From positions 208,875-272,874 of the forward strand of contig CAUAFT010000001.1 in the NCBI GenBank assembly GCA_958428365.1: a DNA stretch of 64,000 nt, read 5' to 3'. The stretch's first letter is position 1. The number at the start of each line of letters is the position of its first letter. The notes beneath the pieces are model-generated. The model ran no database searches. It was not told the origin of the DNA and worked only from the letters and a program-made list of their open reading frames with translations. Of this stretch, positions 26,138 through 35,614 are shown piece after piece. The stretch is from an uncultured Lachnospiraceae bacterium (lineage in GTDB: Bacteria > Bacillota > Clostridia > Lachnospirales > Lachnospiraceae). Position numbers and translations under genes: made by a program.

Positions 26138-26226
26138 AAAAGGAACCCCTGCCAAAATGGTTCTCTTTGATATGTGTCCAGGATTTCTGGTACATATCAC
26201 TTCCCATTTGAAAGGGATTCCTCTTC
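26138..26226 (-). terminator. Branched terminator-like structure downstream of trmD
   Basis: On the minus strand an outer stem GAGGAATCCC/GGGGTTCCTTTT encloses smaller hairpins: CCC...GGG (near 26201-26215) and TGATATGT.CCAG/CCTGG.CACATATCA (26168-26198). The outer 3' arm ends in a T run. It probably ends the rimM-trmD transcript before the heat-shock promoter. The multi-arm shape is more complex than an ordinary terminator and could be a small RNA. Confidence 0.55.
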
Positions 26227-26251
26227 TAATATAACTGTTTCAATAATATAT

Positions 26252-26968
26252 TTATTGGAACTTCTTCCTCTCCTTTTCTGTCAGCTGTGCTTTTTCAAAT
26301 AAATCCGGTCTGCGCTCCTTCGTTCTCAATATGGACTGCTCTCTTCTCCACTCATCCACCTTCTGATGATTGCCGGATAGAAGAATGGGCGGTACCTGTT
26401 TGCCGTTCCAGATCTCCGGTCTGGAATATTGCGGGTATTCCAAAAGATTTCCCTCCAAAGATTCTGTCTCCCCGGATTCCTGGTTCTTTAAGACTCCCGG
26501 CACCATGCGGGAGATAGCATCTACCATGACCATTGCGGGAAGCTCGCCACCTGTTAAGACATAGTCTCCGATGGACATGTAGTCTGTGACAATCTCCTCT
26601 AGGACTCTCTCGTCAATGCCCTCATAGTGACCGCAGAGCAGGATCAGATCTTCCTCTTTCGCCATTTCTTTTGCTGTTTCCTGTTGAAATAAAGAGCCCT
26701 GAGGGGTCAGATAAATACATCTGGGACGATAGCCGATTTTTTCCACGATTGCAAGATAGGCGTCATAAATTGGCTGTGCCTGCATGACCATTCCGGCGCC
26801 TCCGCCGTATGGATAGTCGTCCACTTTTTTATGTTTGTCTGCGGTGTAGTCGCGGATATTGACGGCTTCTATCGAAAGAAGACCTTTTTCTATGGCTCGT
26901 CCGATAATACTCGTATTTAATCCCTGTTCTACCATTTCAGGAAACAGGGTTAAGATGTGAAATCTCAT
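26252..26968 (-). CDS. trmD: tRNA (guanine-N1)-methyltransferase TrmD
   Basis: Makes m1G37 in tRNAs. It is a SPOUT enzyme starting MRFHILTLFPEM, with YPYGGGAGMVMQ and the knot region LLCGHYEGIDERV and MSIGDYVLTGGELPAMV. Length is 238 aa. An eight-residue upstream extension is dropped because AGAGGAA lies 7 nt before this ATG and the conserved N-terminus begins here. rimM is 10 nt upstream. rplS, the usual next gene, is absent from its normal place. Confidence 0.97.
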   Translation of the reverse strand: MRFHILTLFPEMVEQGLNTSIIGRAIEKGLLSIEAVNIRDYTADKHKKVDDYPYGGGAGMVMQAQPIYDAYLAIVEKIGYRPRCIYLTPQGSLFQQETAKEMAKEEDLILLCGHYEGIDERVLEEIVTDYMSIGDYVLTGGELPAMVMVDAISRMVPGVLKNQESGETESLEGNLLEYPQYSRPEIWNGKQVPPILLSGNHQKVDEWRREQSILRTKERRPDLFEKAQLTEKERKKFQ

Positions 26969-26978
26969 AAATGTTCCT

Positions 26979-27503
26979 CTATTTCTTTTCATTGATATCC
27001 AGTAAGCCCGGTAAGAGATGCATCTTTACATAGCCGGCTTCTACATCTACTTCTAAAATGCAGTCTTTTATGGCGGGAACCAGAACTTCTTTCTTCTGCT
27101 GCGTCTTTATCACATAGACATCATTGGCTCCGGTCTGTAATACATCTGTGATCGTACCGATTTCTTCGCCCTCTTCGTTTATGGCTTTGGTTCCGATCAA
27201 ATCGGCTATAAAATATTCGTCTTTTTTTAGTTTTACACGATTTTCTTTGGTGACGAAAAGACCGCAGCCTTTGTATTTTTCGATGTCGTTGATGTTGTCG
27301 ATGCCTTTGAATTTTAAAATGACCAGATTTTTCTGGGGTCTGGCACTCGTTACTTCAAGAATCAGTTGTTCCTTTCCGGTGTCCAGGATGAGTTCTTTCA
27401 TATTTTTAAAGCGGGTGATATCGTCTGTCATTGGGAATACCTTGACTTCTCCGCGGATTCCATGAGTCTGGGTGATAGCACCCACTTGGTATAGTTCTTT
27501 CAT
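26979..27503 (-). CDS. rimM: Ribosome maturation factor RimM
   Basis: Assists 30S head assembly by binding S19. The N-terminal RimM domain starts YQVGAITQTHGIRGEVKVFPMTDD, and the C-terminal PRC-barrel contains EYFIADLIG and VLVPAIKDCILEVD. Length is 174 aa. It normally follows khpA; here khpA is about 8.5 kb away, so this rimM-trmD pair must rely on a different upstream promoter, possibly shared with the Rpn pseudogene 38 nt upstream. Confidence 0.95.
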   Translation of the reverse strand: MKELYQVGAITQTHGIRGEVKVFPMTDDITRFKNMKELILDTGKEQLILEVTSARPQKNLVILKFKGIDNINDIEKYKGCGLFVTKENRVKLKKDEYFIADLIGTKAINEEGEEIGTITDVLQTGANDVYVIKTQQKKEVLVPAIKDCILEVDVEAGYVKMHLLPGLLDINEKK

Positions 27504-27541
27504 TGCTGCTCCTTAAAAATTGTTTTTTATGCTAAATATTT

Positions 27542-28209
27542 TTATATATGAATACCAAATTCCTGATATAAAGCTTTTCGATATTCGCGATTGTTTGCCG
27601 CTTTTAAAAGATCTTCTGTTCTTGATGCCTGCAAGAGTTTTTCGGTCAGTGTTGCAAAGGCATCTTCTCCTTCCATTCTGCCCTCTTCTCTATACATCTT
27701 TTCCATTTCACATGCTTTCATATAGCTGACTCCAACCTCCTCATCATGTCTGATTTCCTCTACAAACTTATGAATGTTTTTCAAGGCTTCACTGTCTGCA
27801 TTATCCAATGTGGTTGTTTCTAAGTATTTTAACATACTCTGCAGGTCTGCGCTAGGATTTCCTTTTGTTCCTTTTGTATACAGATAGATTGTCTTTATGC
27901 CGTCATCGTAATCTATGGTATCATCTTCTCTACAGTGATTTTCAAATGTATACGCCATACATTTTGATTAGGTTTTGGGGACTCTGCTTCTATATATGCA
28001 TCAATCTTAATGCCATGATTTTCCGTTCCTTTTCCTAATATTGTTTTCTGCGGGATTACTTTTACCCTGCCTATCTCTTTTCCTAAAATCGTACCAAGAA
28101 GCGTCCGGCAGAACTGCTCGCCCTCCTTATACCTGTGTTTTGATTCTTGAGTTCGTTGTGATTCTTTTGGCGAATTGCCAGAATTTTTGATGGTGCTAAT
28201 TAATGTCAC
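27542..28209 (-). pseudogene. Rpn/PD-(D/E)XK transposase-like nuclease, frameshifted and internally deleted
   Basis: Two overlapping frames carry separated parts of one Rpn-family protein (recombination-promoting nuclease, formerly putative transposase). The N-terminal part (28209-27913) has LLGTILGKEIGRVKVIPQKT and the nuclease-type GIKIDAYIE. The C-terminal part (27958-27542) begins at YTFENHCRED and has LYTKGTKGNPSADL with the helical tail typical of the family. Intact relatives have roughly 60 residues between these blocks, but here about 10 codons and a frame change separate them. I infer a deletion of about 150 bp plus a frameshift, leaving an inactive remnant. Confidence 0.75.
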
Positions 28210-28315
28210 CTTTGAATAGATATTAGATTGTTAGAAGTATAACATATATAATGGAGATTTAAAATTGGCATTTTAGCCAAAATATCTGCTTCGCAAATTA
28301 AATCATTCTTTTTTA

Positions 28316-28348
28316 GAAAAAAAGATAACCTAATACCGGCTATCTTCC
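28316..28348 (-). terminator. Terminator downstream of the LRR surface protein gene
   Basis: On the minus strand AAGATAGCC/GGTTATCTT with a short loop is followed by a run of T. It begins about 10 nt after the stop codon of the 28.4-30.4 kb gene. Confidence 0.75.
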
Positions 28349-28358
28349 TTCTTCTGAG

Positions 28359-30419
28359 TTACTTTTTTGTTGTTATAGTTTTTGCTTTCGACCAGCTTGA
28401 ATAAATCTTCGTAGATTTGCCGTTTACCTTCACTGTCTTATAAGTGCGGATTCTGACGTAGTATTTCTTCTTGGCTTTCAATTTTGAAATGCTCTTTGAA
28501 GTCGTCTTGCTTTTGCTGACTGTCGCTGTTTTTGTTGTTTTCTTAGTAAATTTCTTACTGGTGGAGTACTGAATCTCATAGCCTGTAATCTGGCTGGTCA
28601 GCTTCTTCCATTTTACTGTGAATCCTTTTCTCTTTGCCGTGAGCTTGGAAAGGCTGGTGGACTTCGGCTCAATCGTAAAGATCTTTTTCACGGTTCCGCT
28701 GTAATTGCCTTGGAATTTGATGGTGACCGTGTATTTGCTGACATTTTTGCATCCGCCGGAATAGTTGACGGTATAATCCGTGCCCTTCTTTAACTTCTTA
28801 CCCTTGCTGTCCTTAACGATTACGGATGGCTTTCGTGCTTTGCCGTTGTAAGTATAGCTTGTCTTGGATAAGGTAATCGTTTTTGGATAGTAGATTACAG
28901 TCTTGCCAGCTATGTCTCCACAGACGGTACATCTTTTTGTGATGCTTCCGTTTTTACTTGGAGTGGCTTTTACAGTAATTGTAGTGTAGGTATGACCTGT
29001 CGCAGGAATGGATTCCGTATAGGTATCCCCACAGGAACAGGTGTGAGTCTTCACTCCCGCTTCCGTACAGGTAGCTTCCTTGGTCACCGTGCTGGTGTAT
29101 TGGTGAATATGGGTCGGCTCATCTCCATCATCTAAAAGTTTATATGGAATTTCATTTTCTATGGCATAGGCATGGGAAGCAGAATCTTTATAGCAATGAA
29201 TTGTTATGTTATTGCTCTCATAAAACGCATACTCACCGATGCTTATTACACTATTTGGAATTTTAATGCTTACCAGACTGCTGCAATCAGAAAATACTCT
29301 ATCCCCAATACTCGTCACTCCTTCTGGAATTTCGAGACTCGTAAGCCCACTGCAACGATAAAAAGCAGCCTCTCCTATACTCGTTACGTCTTTCGGGATT
29401 TCAAAACCTGTAAGCCCACTGCAATTAGAAAATACATCATTTTCTATTTTAGTTAACCCAGACGGTAGTTCTATACTCGTAAGTCCACTACATCCACAAA
29501 ATGCACCCTCTTCTATGTCTGTTACTCCTTCTGGGATTTCAATGTCTGTCAGTCCAACACACTCAAAGAATGCATATCTCCCTATACTTGTTACACTGTC
29601 CGGGATTCTAATATTCTTAAGCCCCCAGCAATCAGAAAATACATCATTTTCTATTCTGGTTAACCCAGACGGTAGTTCTATGCTCGTAAGTCCACTGCAT
29701 CCAAAAAATGCACCCTTTCCTATGTCTGTTACACCCATTGGGATTTTAAGGCTTGTAAGTTTATAACAGTCAGAAAATGCATAATCTCTAATACTTGTTA
29801 CACTGCTCGGAATACTGACACTTCCTTCTTTTCCCACAGGACAGCATATAAGCTCTGTCCGTTCTCTGTTATATACAATTCCATTCTGCGATGCGTACGT
29901 CGTATTCTCCTCCGAAACATTAATATTTGTGAGTCCTTCGCAATAATCAAATGCGTCCTCTCCTATATATGTCACGCTGGCAGGAATATCAATACTTGTC
30001 AGTTTATAACAACAAAGAAATGCACTATTTCCTATTCTCGTTACGCCAACCGGAATTTCAATACTTTCCCCACTGCAACCTAAAAAGGCAGCCTCTCCTA
30101 TACTCGTTACCATCTTCCCATCAATCTCCCCAGGAATGATGATTTCCATATCACTTCCACTATATCTCGTAATCTCAACGGTACCGTCTTCCAACTCTTC
30201 ATATGTCCAATCCCCGGATATCGTTCCAACAGAGGTAATCTCCTGTCCTTCTATGACAGGGATTTCACCCCCTGTTTCCTGTATCTCATCTGCTCCCTCT
30301 ACTTCATCTTCTTCATTTGTATTTTCCTCCGCCATAACAACTGTGCTTTCCACCGGATACGCTATGGCTCCCATCATAACGCATATCGACAGAAATCCTG
30401 CTAATAATCGTTTCTTCAT
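28359..30419 (-). CDS. Secreted BspA-type leucine-rich repeat protein
   Basis: 686 residues. An N-terminal signal peptide (KKRLLAGFLSICVMMG..., likely cleaved after about residue 30) precedes an acidic linker and then about 13 LRR_5/BspA repeats of roughly 23 residues (GLTSIELPSGLTxIENDVF type, residues about 90-420). The C-terminal part (about 440-686) has a Cys-x-Cys pair segment (THTCSCGDTY and KRCTVCGD) and two lysine-rich Ig/FN3-like modules. Such repeats mediate adhesion in gut and oral bacteria. There is no LPXTG motif, so attachment may be non-covalent via the basic modules. The last 200 residues closely match those of the neighbouring 1425-residue protein. Confidence 0.88.
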   Translation of the reverse strand: MKKRLLAGFLSICVMMGAIAYPVESTVVMAEENTNEEDEVEGADEIQETGGEIPVIEGQEITSVGTISGDWTYEELEDGTVEITRYSGSDMEIIIPGEIDGKMVTSIGEAAFLGCSGESIEIPVGVTRIGNSAFLCCYKLTSIDIPASVTYIGEDAFDYCEGLTNINVSEENTTYASQNGIVYNRERTELICCPVGKEGSVSIPSSVTSIRDYAFSDCYKLTSLKIPMGVTDIGKGAFFGCSGLTSIELPSGLTRIENDVFSDCWGLKNIRIPDSVTSIGRYAFFECVGLTDIEIPEGVTDIEEGAFCGCSGLTSIELPSGLTKIENDVFSNCSGLTGFEIPKDVTSIGEAAFYRCSGLTSLEIPEGVTSIGDRVFSDCSSLVSIKIPNSVISIGEYAFYESNNITIHCYKDSASHAYAIENEIPYKLLDDGDEPTHIHQYTSTVTKEATCTEAGVKTHTCSCGDTYTESIPATGHTYTTITVKATPSKNGSITKRCTVCGDIAGKTVIYYPKTITLSKTSYTYNGKARKPSVIVKDSKGKKLKKGTDYTVNYSGGCKNVSKYTVTIKFQGNYSGTVKKIFTIEPKSTSLSKLTAKRKGFTVKWKKLTSQITGYEIQYSTSKKFTKKTTKTATVSKSKTTSKSISKLKAKKKYYVRIRTYKTVKVNGKSTKIYSSWSKAKTITTKK

Positions 30420-30458
30420 CTGTATATTCCCTCCTCGTTTTATTTTGTACTTTACAAT

Positions 30459-33400
30459 CTACTTTTTCGTCGTCACCGTTTTCGCCTTCGACCAGCTCGA
30501 ATAAATCTTCGTACTCTTGCCGTTCACCTTCACCGTCTTATAAGTACGGATTCTAACGTAGTATTTCTTCTTGGCTTTCAATTTTGAAATGCTCTTTGAA
30601 GTCGTCTTGTTCTTGCTGACAGTCGCTGTCTTGGTTGTTTTCTTCGTAAACTTACTGTTGGTGGAATACTGAATCTCATAGCCTGTGGTCTGGCTGGTCA
30701 GTTTTTTCCACTTCGCTGTGAAACCCTTTTTCTTTGCCGTAAGTTTTGAAAGGCTGGTGGACTTCGGAGCTACCGTAAAGGTCTTCTTCACCGTTCCGCT
30801 GTAATCGCCTTTGAACTTGATAGTTACCGTGCACTTTCCGACATTTTTGCATCCACCGGAATAGCTGACAGTGTAATCCATGCCCTTCTTTAACTTCTTG
30901 CCCTTGCTGTCCTTAACGGTGACGGACGGCTTCTGTACTTTGCCATTGTAGATATAGCCTGTCCTGGATAAGGTTATTGTCTTTGGATAATAGATTGTGG
31001 TTTTGCTGGCAACGCTTCCACAGACGGTACACTTCTTCACAATACTTCCGTTTTTCTTTGTGCCTGCCTTGGTTGTGGTGGTCTGATAGGTATGAGCTGT
31101 CTTTGCAATCTCTTCTGTGTAGCTGTCTTTACAGATGGAACAGATGTAGGTCTTGATTCCATTCGATGTACAGGTCGCAGGGGTTGTGACCTTTCCTGCA
31201 TACTCATGCTTACAGAGCATATTCCACCCCACATCCAGGCTTCCCCTGTATGCGCTGATACCCCGGATTCTCAGCGTATACTCTCCTACATCTGTGGCGC
31301 TGTAATCATTGCACAATTCGTAATCCTGTCCTTCTGTGAGCGTTACTCCATTATATGTTACCCCCGCTTTGGCATATTGCTGCTGCCCATTATAGGTTAA
31401 ATCCTCCACGGTCACCTCCGCCCCGGCTATGTCTTCTCTGCCCCATGCCACAAGGAAAACCTCCGAGCCTTCCCCTGTCGGCTGATAGGAGATGCTCAGG
31501 TTCCCGAAAGCGTCCGATACCGTCTGGGTGATGTAGCAGAGATTGGCGCTGCCCAACGGGGATTCCGCATCCCTCTCCTTCATCACATAGAAGTTATAGA
31601 CCTCCCCTGCCTCAAGATCCGTGAAGCTGGCTGTTCCCTCCGTGGACGCCCCAACGGCGGATATGGCAGAACCCAATGCCCGGGATGCCCCCACCGCATT
31701 GGCGTTGGAAAGGAATGAGGTATCGGAAGCGATCGTAATCTTCACCGGACTGTATCTGTTCTCTGTGGTTCCGTCTCCCAACTGTCCAGCATAATTATAT
31801 CCCCACATATACAGGCTTCCATCCTCTGTAATAGCTCCGCCATGCTGATATCCAAGGTTAACATCCTTCACACAATCCAGAATTTTCACTGGTCTGTATT
31901 TGAAAGTCGTGGTTCCATCTCCCAGTTCTCCATACCTATTCCATCCCCACATATACAGGCTTCCATCCTCCGTGACCGCTCCACTGTAATCGTCTCCAAG
32001 ACCAACTTTCTTCACATCTTCCAGTATTTTTACTGGCTCTGAACTGTATATCGTGCTTCCATCTCCCAGTTCTCCATAATCATTATCTCCCCACATATAC
32101 AGGCTTCCATCCTCTGTAATAGCTCCGCTATGACAATATCCAAGGTTAACATCCTTCACATGGTCCAGGATTTTCACTGGACTCTGCCTAAGCCCTACGC
32201 TTCCGTCTCCCAGTTGTCCATCCCTATCATCTCCCCACATATACAAACTTCCATCCTCCATGATTGCTCCACTGTGATGAAGTCCAAGGTTAACATCCTT
32301 CACATGGTCCAGGATTTTCACTGGACTCCGCCTGTCCTCTCTGCTTCCATCTCCCAGTTCTCCATAATCATTACATCCCCACATATACAGACTTCCATCC
32401 TCCGTGATTGCTCCGCTGTGATGCCCTCCAAGACTAACTTTCTTCACATCTTCCAGTACTTTTACTGGTTCTAAACTGTATGCCGTACTTCCATCTCCCA
32501 CTCCCAGTTCTCCATGCCCATTACATCCCCACATATATAGGCTTCCATCCTCTGTAATGGCTCCACTATGATGATTTCCAAGACTGACCTCTCTTACATC
32601 TTCCAGTATCTTTACTGGCTCTGAACTGAATGTCGTGCTTCCATTTCCCAGTTGTCCCTGAGGATTAGCTCCCCACATATACAGGCTTCCATCCTCCGTG
32701 ATTGCACCACTGTAATGAAATCCCAAACTTATCGCCTTTACCTTCTTCCCCTCTATGGTCTCCTCTGGTTCTTCTGGCTTCACAGGCTCCTCCGCCTCGG
32801 ATATTGTCTTTAGACTAACGTTAATCTTCTTCGCCCCATCCTGCACCGTAATCTTCTTTTCCACATCCCGGTATCCCGTCTTCACTACGGACAGGGTATG
32901 GCTTCCATCGTTCAGCCAGAGAGACGCAGCGCCATTTTTATCCGTCCCATACTGACCGTTGATTTTCGCGCCCTCCACCGGATTTCCGGTACTGTCCGCC
33001 ACCGTCACGTCCACCCGGTAGGACAGGTGTGGACATTCCGTAAAGGCAAATTGGTTATAGTCAAAGGAATAATAGAAGTCAAATATTTTCACGGAAAAAT
33101 TTTTTGTATATTTGAAGTCCAATTTGTCCCAGTTCAGCAGGGTCGCTCCAAAATCCAGCCCGCATTTTCCCATGATATCGCCGTCAATGCACTGTTTACA
33201 ATCATGCTTTTTGGAAGAGGAAGCCGGTTCATAGAGCAGCATCGTACCCTTTACCTCTGCTCCCGCCGTTGCCTTCATGCTGGCTTTTGCAATCTTATCG
33301 CTGAGAATCTTGATTTTCGGTTCTAAGGACAGACCGACATATAGGGTCAGTTCCCCCTTTAACTCGCTTTGGAAGGTTGGCGTCGAAGTAAGACTTTTGA

Positions 33401-34736
33401 TTCCCTCATTGTTGGATACGGAATACCCTACCACTCCAGACAATTGCCCGCCGGCATTCACCTTTGCATTTACCTGTATCACAAAAGACGGGGTAAACTC
33501 AATATACACCCCCGGAACCGGGCTGAATCCCAGCAATGCCAACGATATCTCACCCTTTCCCTGTCCTGATACGGATAGGTTGATCTTTGCGGAATAGTCT
33601 ATCTTCAATTCCAGATATTGATAGGAGGTGGAAATATAGAATTTCACGGTATTCGCAAGATTTAATTCCAAACCTCCGGAAAGAGTTGCATAATTATTAT
33701 CAGAACCTATTTTCTTATCTACGAACTTAAAAGAATGTGACTTTCCATATGTGGCTCCCCCCTCATATGCTCCCAGCGCCGGGACTTCGCCCGTATCCTC
33801 TGTCATTCCCTCATAGACAACGCCCTCCTCTAAGGAAGAGGCATCTACCTGGGCATCTTCCGCTGACGCCTCCGCATCGATTTTTACATACGCAAAGACC
33901 TCTTCCATGGACGTATCCGCCCCGGTGATAGTGGCTGTGGTTCCGTCCATGGTAATGCTTTCCACCTTGACTAATAATACAGAGCCATCTCCATACTCAT
34001 AGGAAAAAATGTCTCCCTGCTGTAAGGATGTGATACTCTCATCTGCGTTTTCAATCACATAGACCTGGTTCTCGTCATCCGCTGAAATCACCTCATTGGC
34101 GCTTTCGCTCTGTTTGATGATATGGGTATCTTCATCGTAGACGGCAAAGTTATTGCTTGTATCCTCATCCAGATTCAACACCTTGTCCGCATCGAAATCT
34201 TCCGTGGTCTTACTTAAAAATTCCTGCATCTCCTGTGTATAATTCGGAGATTCATACATCGTGCAGAGTGGTCTTAAGGTCTCTGAATCCACCAGAAATC
34301 CCTTAATATAAAAATACTGAGGCATATCCTCCGTCTCAATCTCCACAACGGCAGAGGTTTCCCCCTTCGTCACTTCCAGACTCCCGGACGCAAGCATTGC
34401 CGTCCCCTCTTCGTCATAGATTCCCACAACCAGGGAAGCGTCCTCTTCCGCTGTCTCAAAGGACACAGAAGCCTGCGTTCCGCTCATTTCTATGGAAAAA
34501 ATATTGTTCCCTTCGTTTTCTTCCTGTTCCAATGCCTCGCCATCTATGGCGTTCACCAGCAGATTTCCAAAGGAATTGGTAGCCCTTAAGGAAAGATTAT
34601 CCTCCATTTTCGCAAGCGACTCTGTCTGCTGTGCGTCTGAAATAGGTGTTGTTTTTGCATAAACCGTGCCGACATCGCTAAGAGTTCCAAAGGACAGCGC
34701 TGCCGCCAGGATTGCCGCTAAGATTCTTTTGTACAT
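30459..34736 (-). CDS. Large secreted protein with RCC1-type propeller repeats
   Basis: 1425 residues. Signal peptide (KRILAAILAAALSFGTLSDVGTVYA). A long N-terminal domain of unknown fold spans about 30-570, followed by a carboxypeptidase-regulatory-like beta-sandwich (about 575-650: GNPVEGAKINGQYGTDKNGAA). Seven to eight RCC1 repeats with the unit ITEDGSLYMWGxNxxGELGDGS come next (about 665-1050); these normally form a seven-bladed propeller. The C-terminal third holds a linker and the same Cys-pair plus lysine-rich modules as the downstream gene. The role is probably surface or extracellular binding, target unknown. The gene is large, repetitive and not part of any core operon. Confidence 0.88.
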   Translation of the reverse strand: MYKRILAAILAAALSFGTLSDVGTVYAKTTPISDAQQTESLAKMEDNLSLRATNSFGNLLVNAIDGEALEQEENEGNNIFSIEMSGTQASVSFETAEEDASLVVGIYDEEGTAMLASGSLEVTKGETSAVVEIETEDMPQYFYIKGFLVDSETLRPLCTMYESPNYTQEMQEFLSKTTEDFDADKVLNLDEDTSNNFAVYDEDTHIIKQSESANEVISADDENQVYVIENADESITSLQQGDIFSYEYGDGSVLLVKVESITMDGTTATITGADTSMEEVFAYVKIDAEASAEDAQVDASSLEEGVVYEGMTEDTGEVPALGAYEGGATYGKSHSFKFVDKKIGSDNNYATLSGGLELNLANTVKFYISTSYQYLELKIDYSAKINLSVSGQGKGEISLALLGFSPVPGVYIEFTPSFVIQVNAKVNAGGQLSGVVGYSVSNNEGIKSLTSTPTFQSELKGELTLYVGLSLEPKIKILSDKIAKASMKATAGAEVKGTMLLYEPASSSKKHDCKQCIDGDIMGKCGLDFGATLLNWDKLDFKYTKNFSVKIFDFYYSFDYNQFAFTECPHLSYRVDVTVADSTGNPVEGAKINGQYGTDKNGAASLWLNDGSHTLSVVKTGYRDVEKKITVQDGAKKINVSLKTISEAEEPVKPEEPEETIEGKKVKAISLGFHYSGAITEDGSLYMWGANPQGQLGNGSTTFSSEPVKILEDVREVSLGNHHSGAITEDGSLYMWGCNGHGELGVGDGSTAYSLEPVKVLEDVKKVSLGGHHSGAITEDGSLYMWGCNDYGELGDGSREDRRSPVKILDHVKDVNLGLHHSGAIMEDGSLYMWGDDRDGQLGDGSVGLRQSPVKILDHVKDVNLGYCHSGAITEDGSLYMWGDNDYGELGDGSTIYSSEPVKILEDVKKVGLGDDYSGAVTEDGSLYMWGWNRYGELGDGTTTFKYRPVKILDCVKDVNLGYQHGGAITEDGSLYMWGYNYAGQLGDGTTENRYSPVKITIASDTSFLSNANAVGASRALGSAISAVGASTEGTASFTDLEAGEVYNFYVMKERDAESPLGSANLCYITQTVSDAFGNLSISYQPTGEGSEVFLVAWGREDIAGAEVTVEDLTYNGQQQYAKAGVTYNGVTLTEGQDYELCNDYSATDVGEYTLRIRGISAYRGSLDVGWNMLCKHEYAGKVTTPATCTSNGIKTYICSICKDSYTEEIAKTAHTYQTTTTKAGTKKNGSIVKKCTVCGSVASKTTIYYPKTITLSRTGYIYNGKVQKPSVTVKDSKGKKLKKGMDYTVSYSGGCKNVGKCTVTIKFKGDYSGTVKKTFTVAPKSTSLSKLTAKKKGFTAKWKKLTSQTTGYEIQYSTNSKFTKKTTKTATVSKNKTTSKSISKLKAKKKYYVRIRTYKTVKVNGKSTKIYSSWSKAKTVTTKK

Positions 34737-34930
34737 ATGCCCTCCTGTTTATTTCTTTTCTAACCAAAACCACTCATTTCATGTCCTATTCTATTTATTT
34801 TTATTTTATCATTTCAAATCAGCATTTTCAACACAAAAGATGTCAAAACAACATTTTCAAAGTTATCCATTACATTTTTTACTATACTTTTATACATACT
34901 AATCTCTATACAAAATCTTTGGAGGCTTTT

Positions 34931-35311
34931 ATGAATACCATTGGTGAACGAATCGTCTTTTTAAGGGAGGAGTTAGACATGAGCCAGAAGGAACTTGCAT
35001 ATACCATAGGTATTGCTCCCACATCTCTGTCACGTTATGAAAATAATCTCTATGAACCAAAAGCAGAGATTCTTCTGCGTCTGTCCACTGCATTACATAC
35101 AACTTCTGATTTTCTGCTTGGATTGACTGACTTTTATAAAAAAAGTGATACAGAAGATTATAAGCCCATGGGACTTACCGCCAATGAACAGCATCTTCTT
35201 ACGAATTACAGGAAATTAAATGAAGAAAACAAGATTCGCATTTTAGAGCGAATAGATACTTTATATGATTTGCAGAAAGAGATTTCCGCCAGCAAAAAAG
35301 AGGGTTCCTAA
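34931..35311 (+). CDS. XRE-family transcriptional regulator
   Basis: 126 residues. An N-terminal Cro/C1-type helix-turn-helix (IGERIVFLREELDMSQKELA, then APTSLSRYENNLYEPKAEIL) precedes a helical C-terminus. A longer open frame exists upstream, but GGAGG (34921-34925) sits 5 nt before this ATG. It is divergent from the RCC1 protein gene and may control it. Its last codons and stop lie inside a 76-bp direct repeat that is shared with the end of khpA. Confidence 0.88.
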   Translation: MNTIGERIVFLREELDMSQKELAYTIGIAPTSLSRYENNLYEPKAEILLRLSTALHTTSDFLLGLTDFYKKSDTEDYKPMGLTANEQHLLTNYRKLNEENKIRILERIDTLYDLQKEISASKKEGS

Positions 35312-35368
35312 AAACTATGTTTTCAGGAATCCCCTTCTTTTCTACTGCATAATCTCTACAATAACTTT
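35293..35368. repeat. Direct repeat copy 1: bidirectional terminator plus khpA 3'-end fragment
   Basis: A 76-nt segment nearly identical to 35947-36023 (three substitutions and one indel). It contains the hairpin GGGTTCCT.../AGGAATCCC flanked by A and T runs, which ends the XRE gene. It also holds a copy of the last eight codons and stop of khpA (reading KVIVEIMQ on the minus strand) although no khpA gene is attached here. The two copies bracket the toxin-antitoxin remnant. Confidence 0.85.
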
Positions 35369-35374
35369 TCGCTC

Positions 35375-35614
35375 CTACAATCCAAATAAATCGGAATGAG
35401 TTCCGGTGCGATACAATAAAAGCTCGGCTCCTTCTTGCCTGTATACCAACAACCAGTTCGGCTCTATATGACATTCACGATAACCGGAATAATTACCGCA
35501 AAGAGCATGATCTCTGTTTTTAGATGGCAGAGCATCAGGTATCCGTAAAATATCAATTGCCTGTTGTAATAAAACCATTTTATAGCCACGTTTTACACAG
35601 ATTTTAAAGTCATT
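35375..35614 (-). pseudogene. YafQ-type mRNA interferase toxin, 5'-truncated
   Basis: The frame encodes NDFKICVKRGYK followed by LCGNYSGYRECHIEPNWLLVYR and LYRTGTHSDLFGL, the conserved body and C-terminus of RelE/YafQ-family toxins. The usual N-terminal 10-13 residues and start codon are missing: a TAA at 35615-35617 directly precedes NDFK in the same frame. The first in-frame ATG is at 35578 and would give only 67 residues, omitting part of the first helix. I infer the toxin is inactive or much reduced. Confidence 0.7.

Noticed and set aside
31740..32740. Short repeated blocks in the RCC1 gene resembling a repeat array
   Set aside because: The period of about 150 nt matches the RCC1 protein repeats on the minus strand. 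Plus-strand ORFs here are shadows.
35199..35474. Minus-strand ORF overlapping the XRE and toxin genes
   Set aside because: It is out of frame with the toxin and crosses the direct repeat and terminator; no conserved features.
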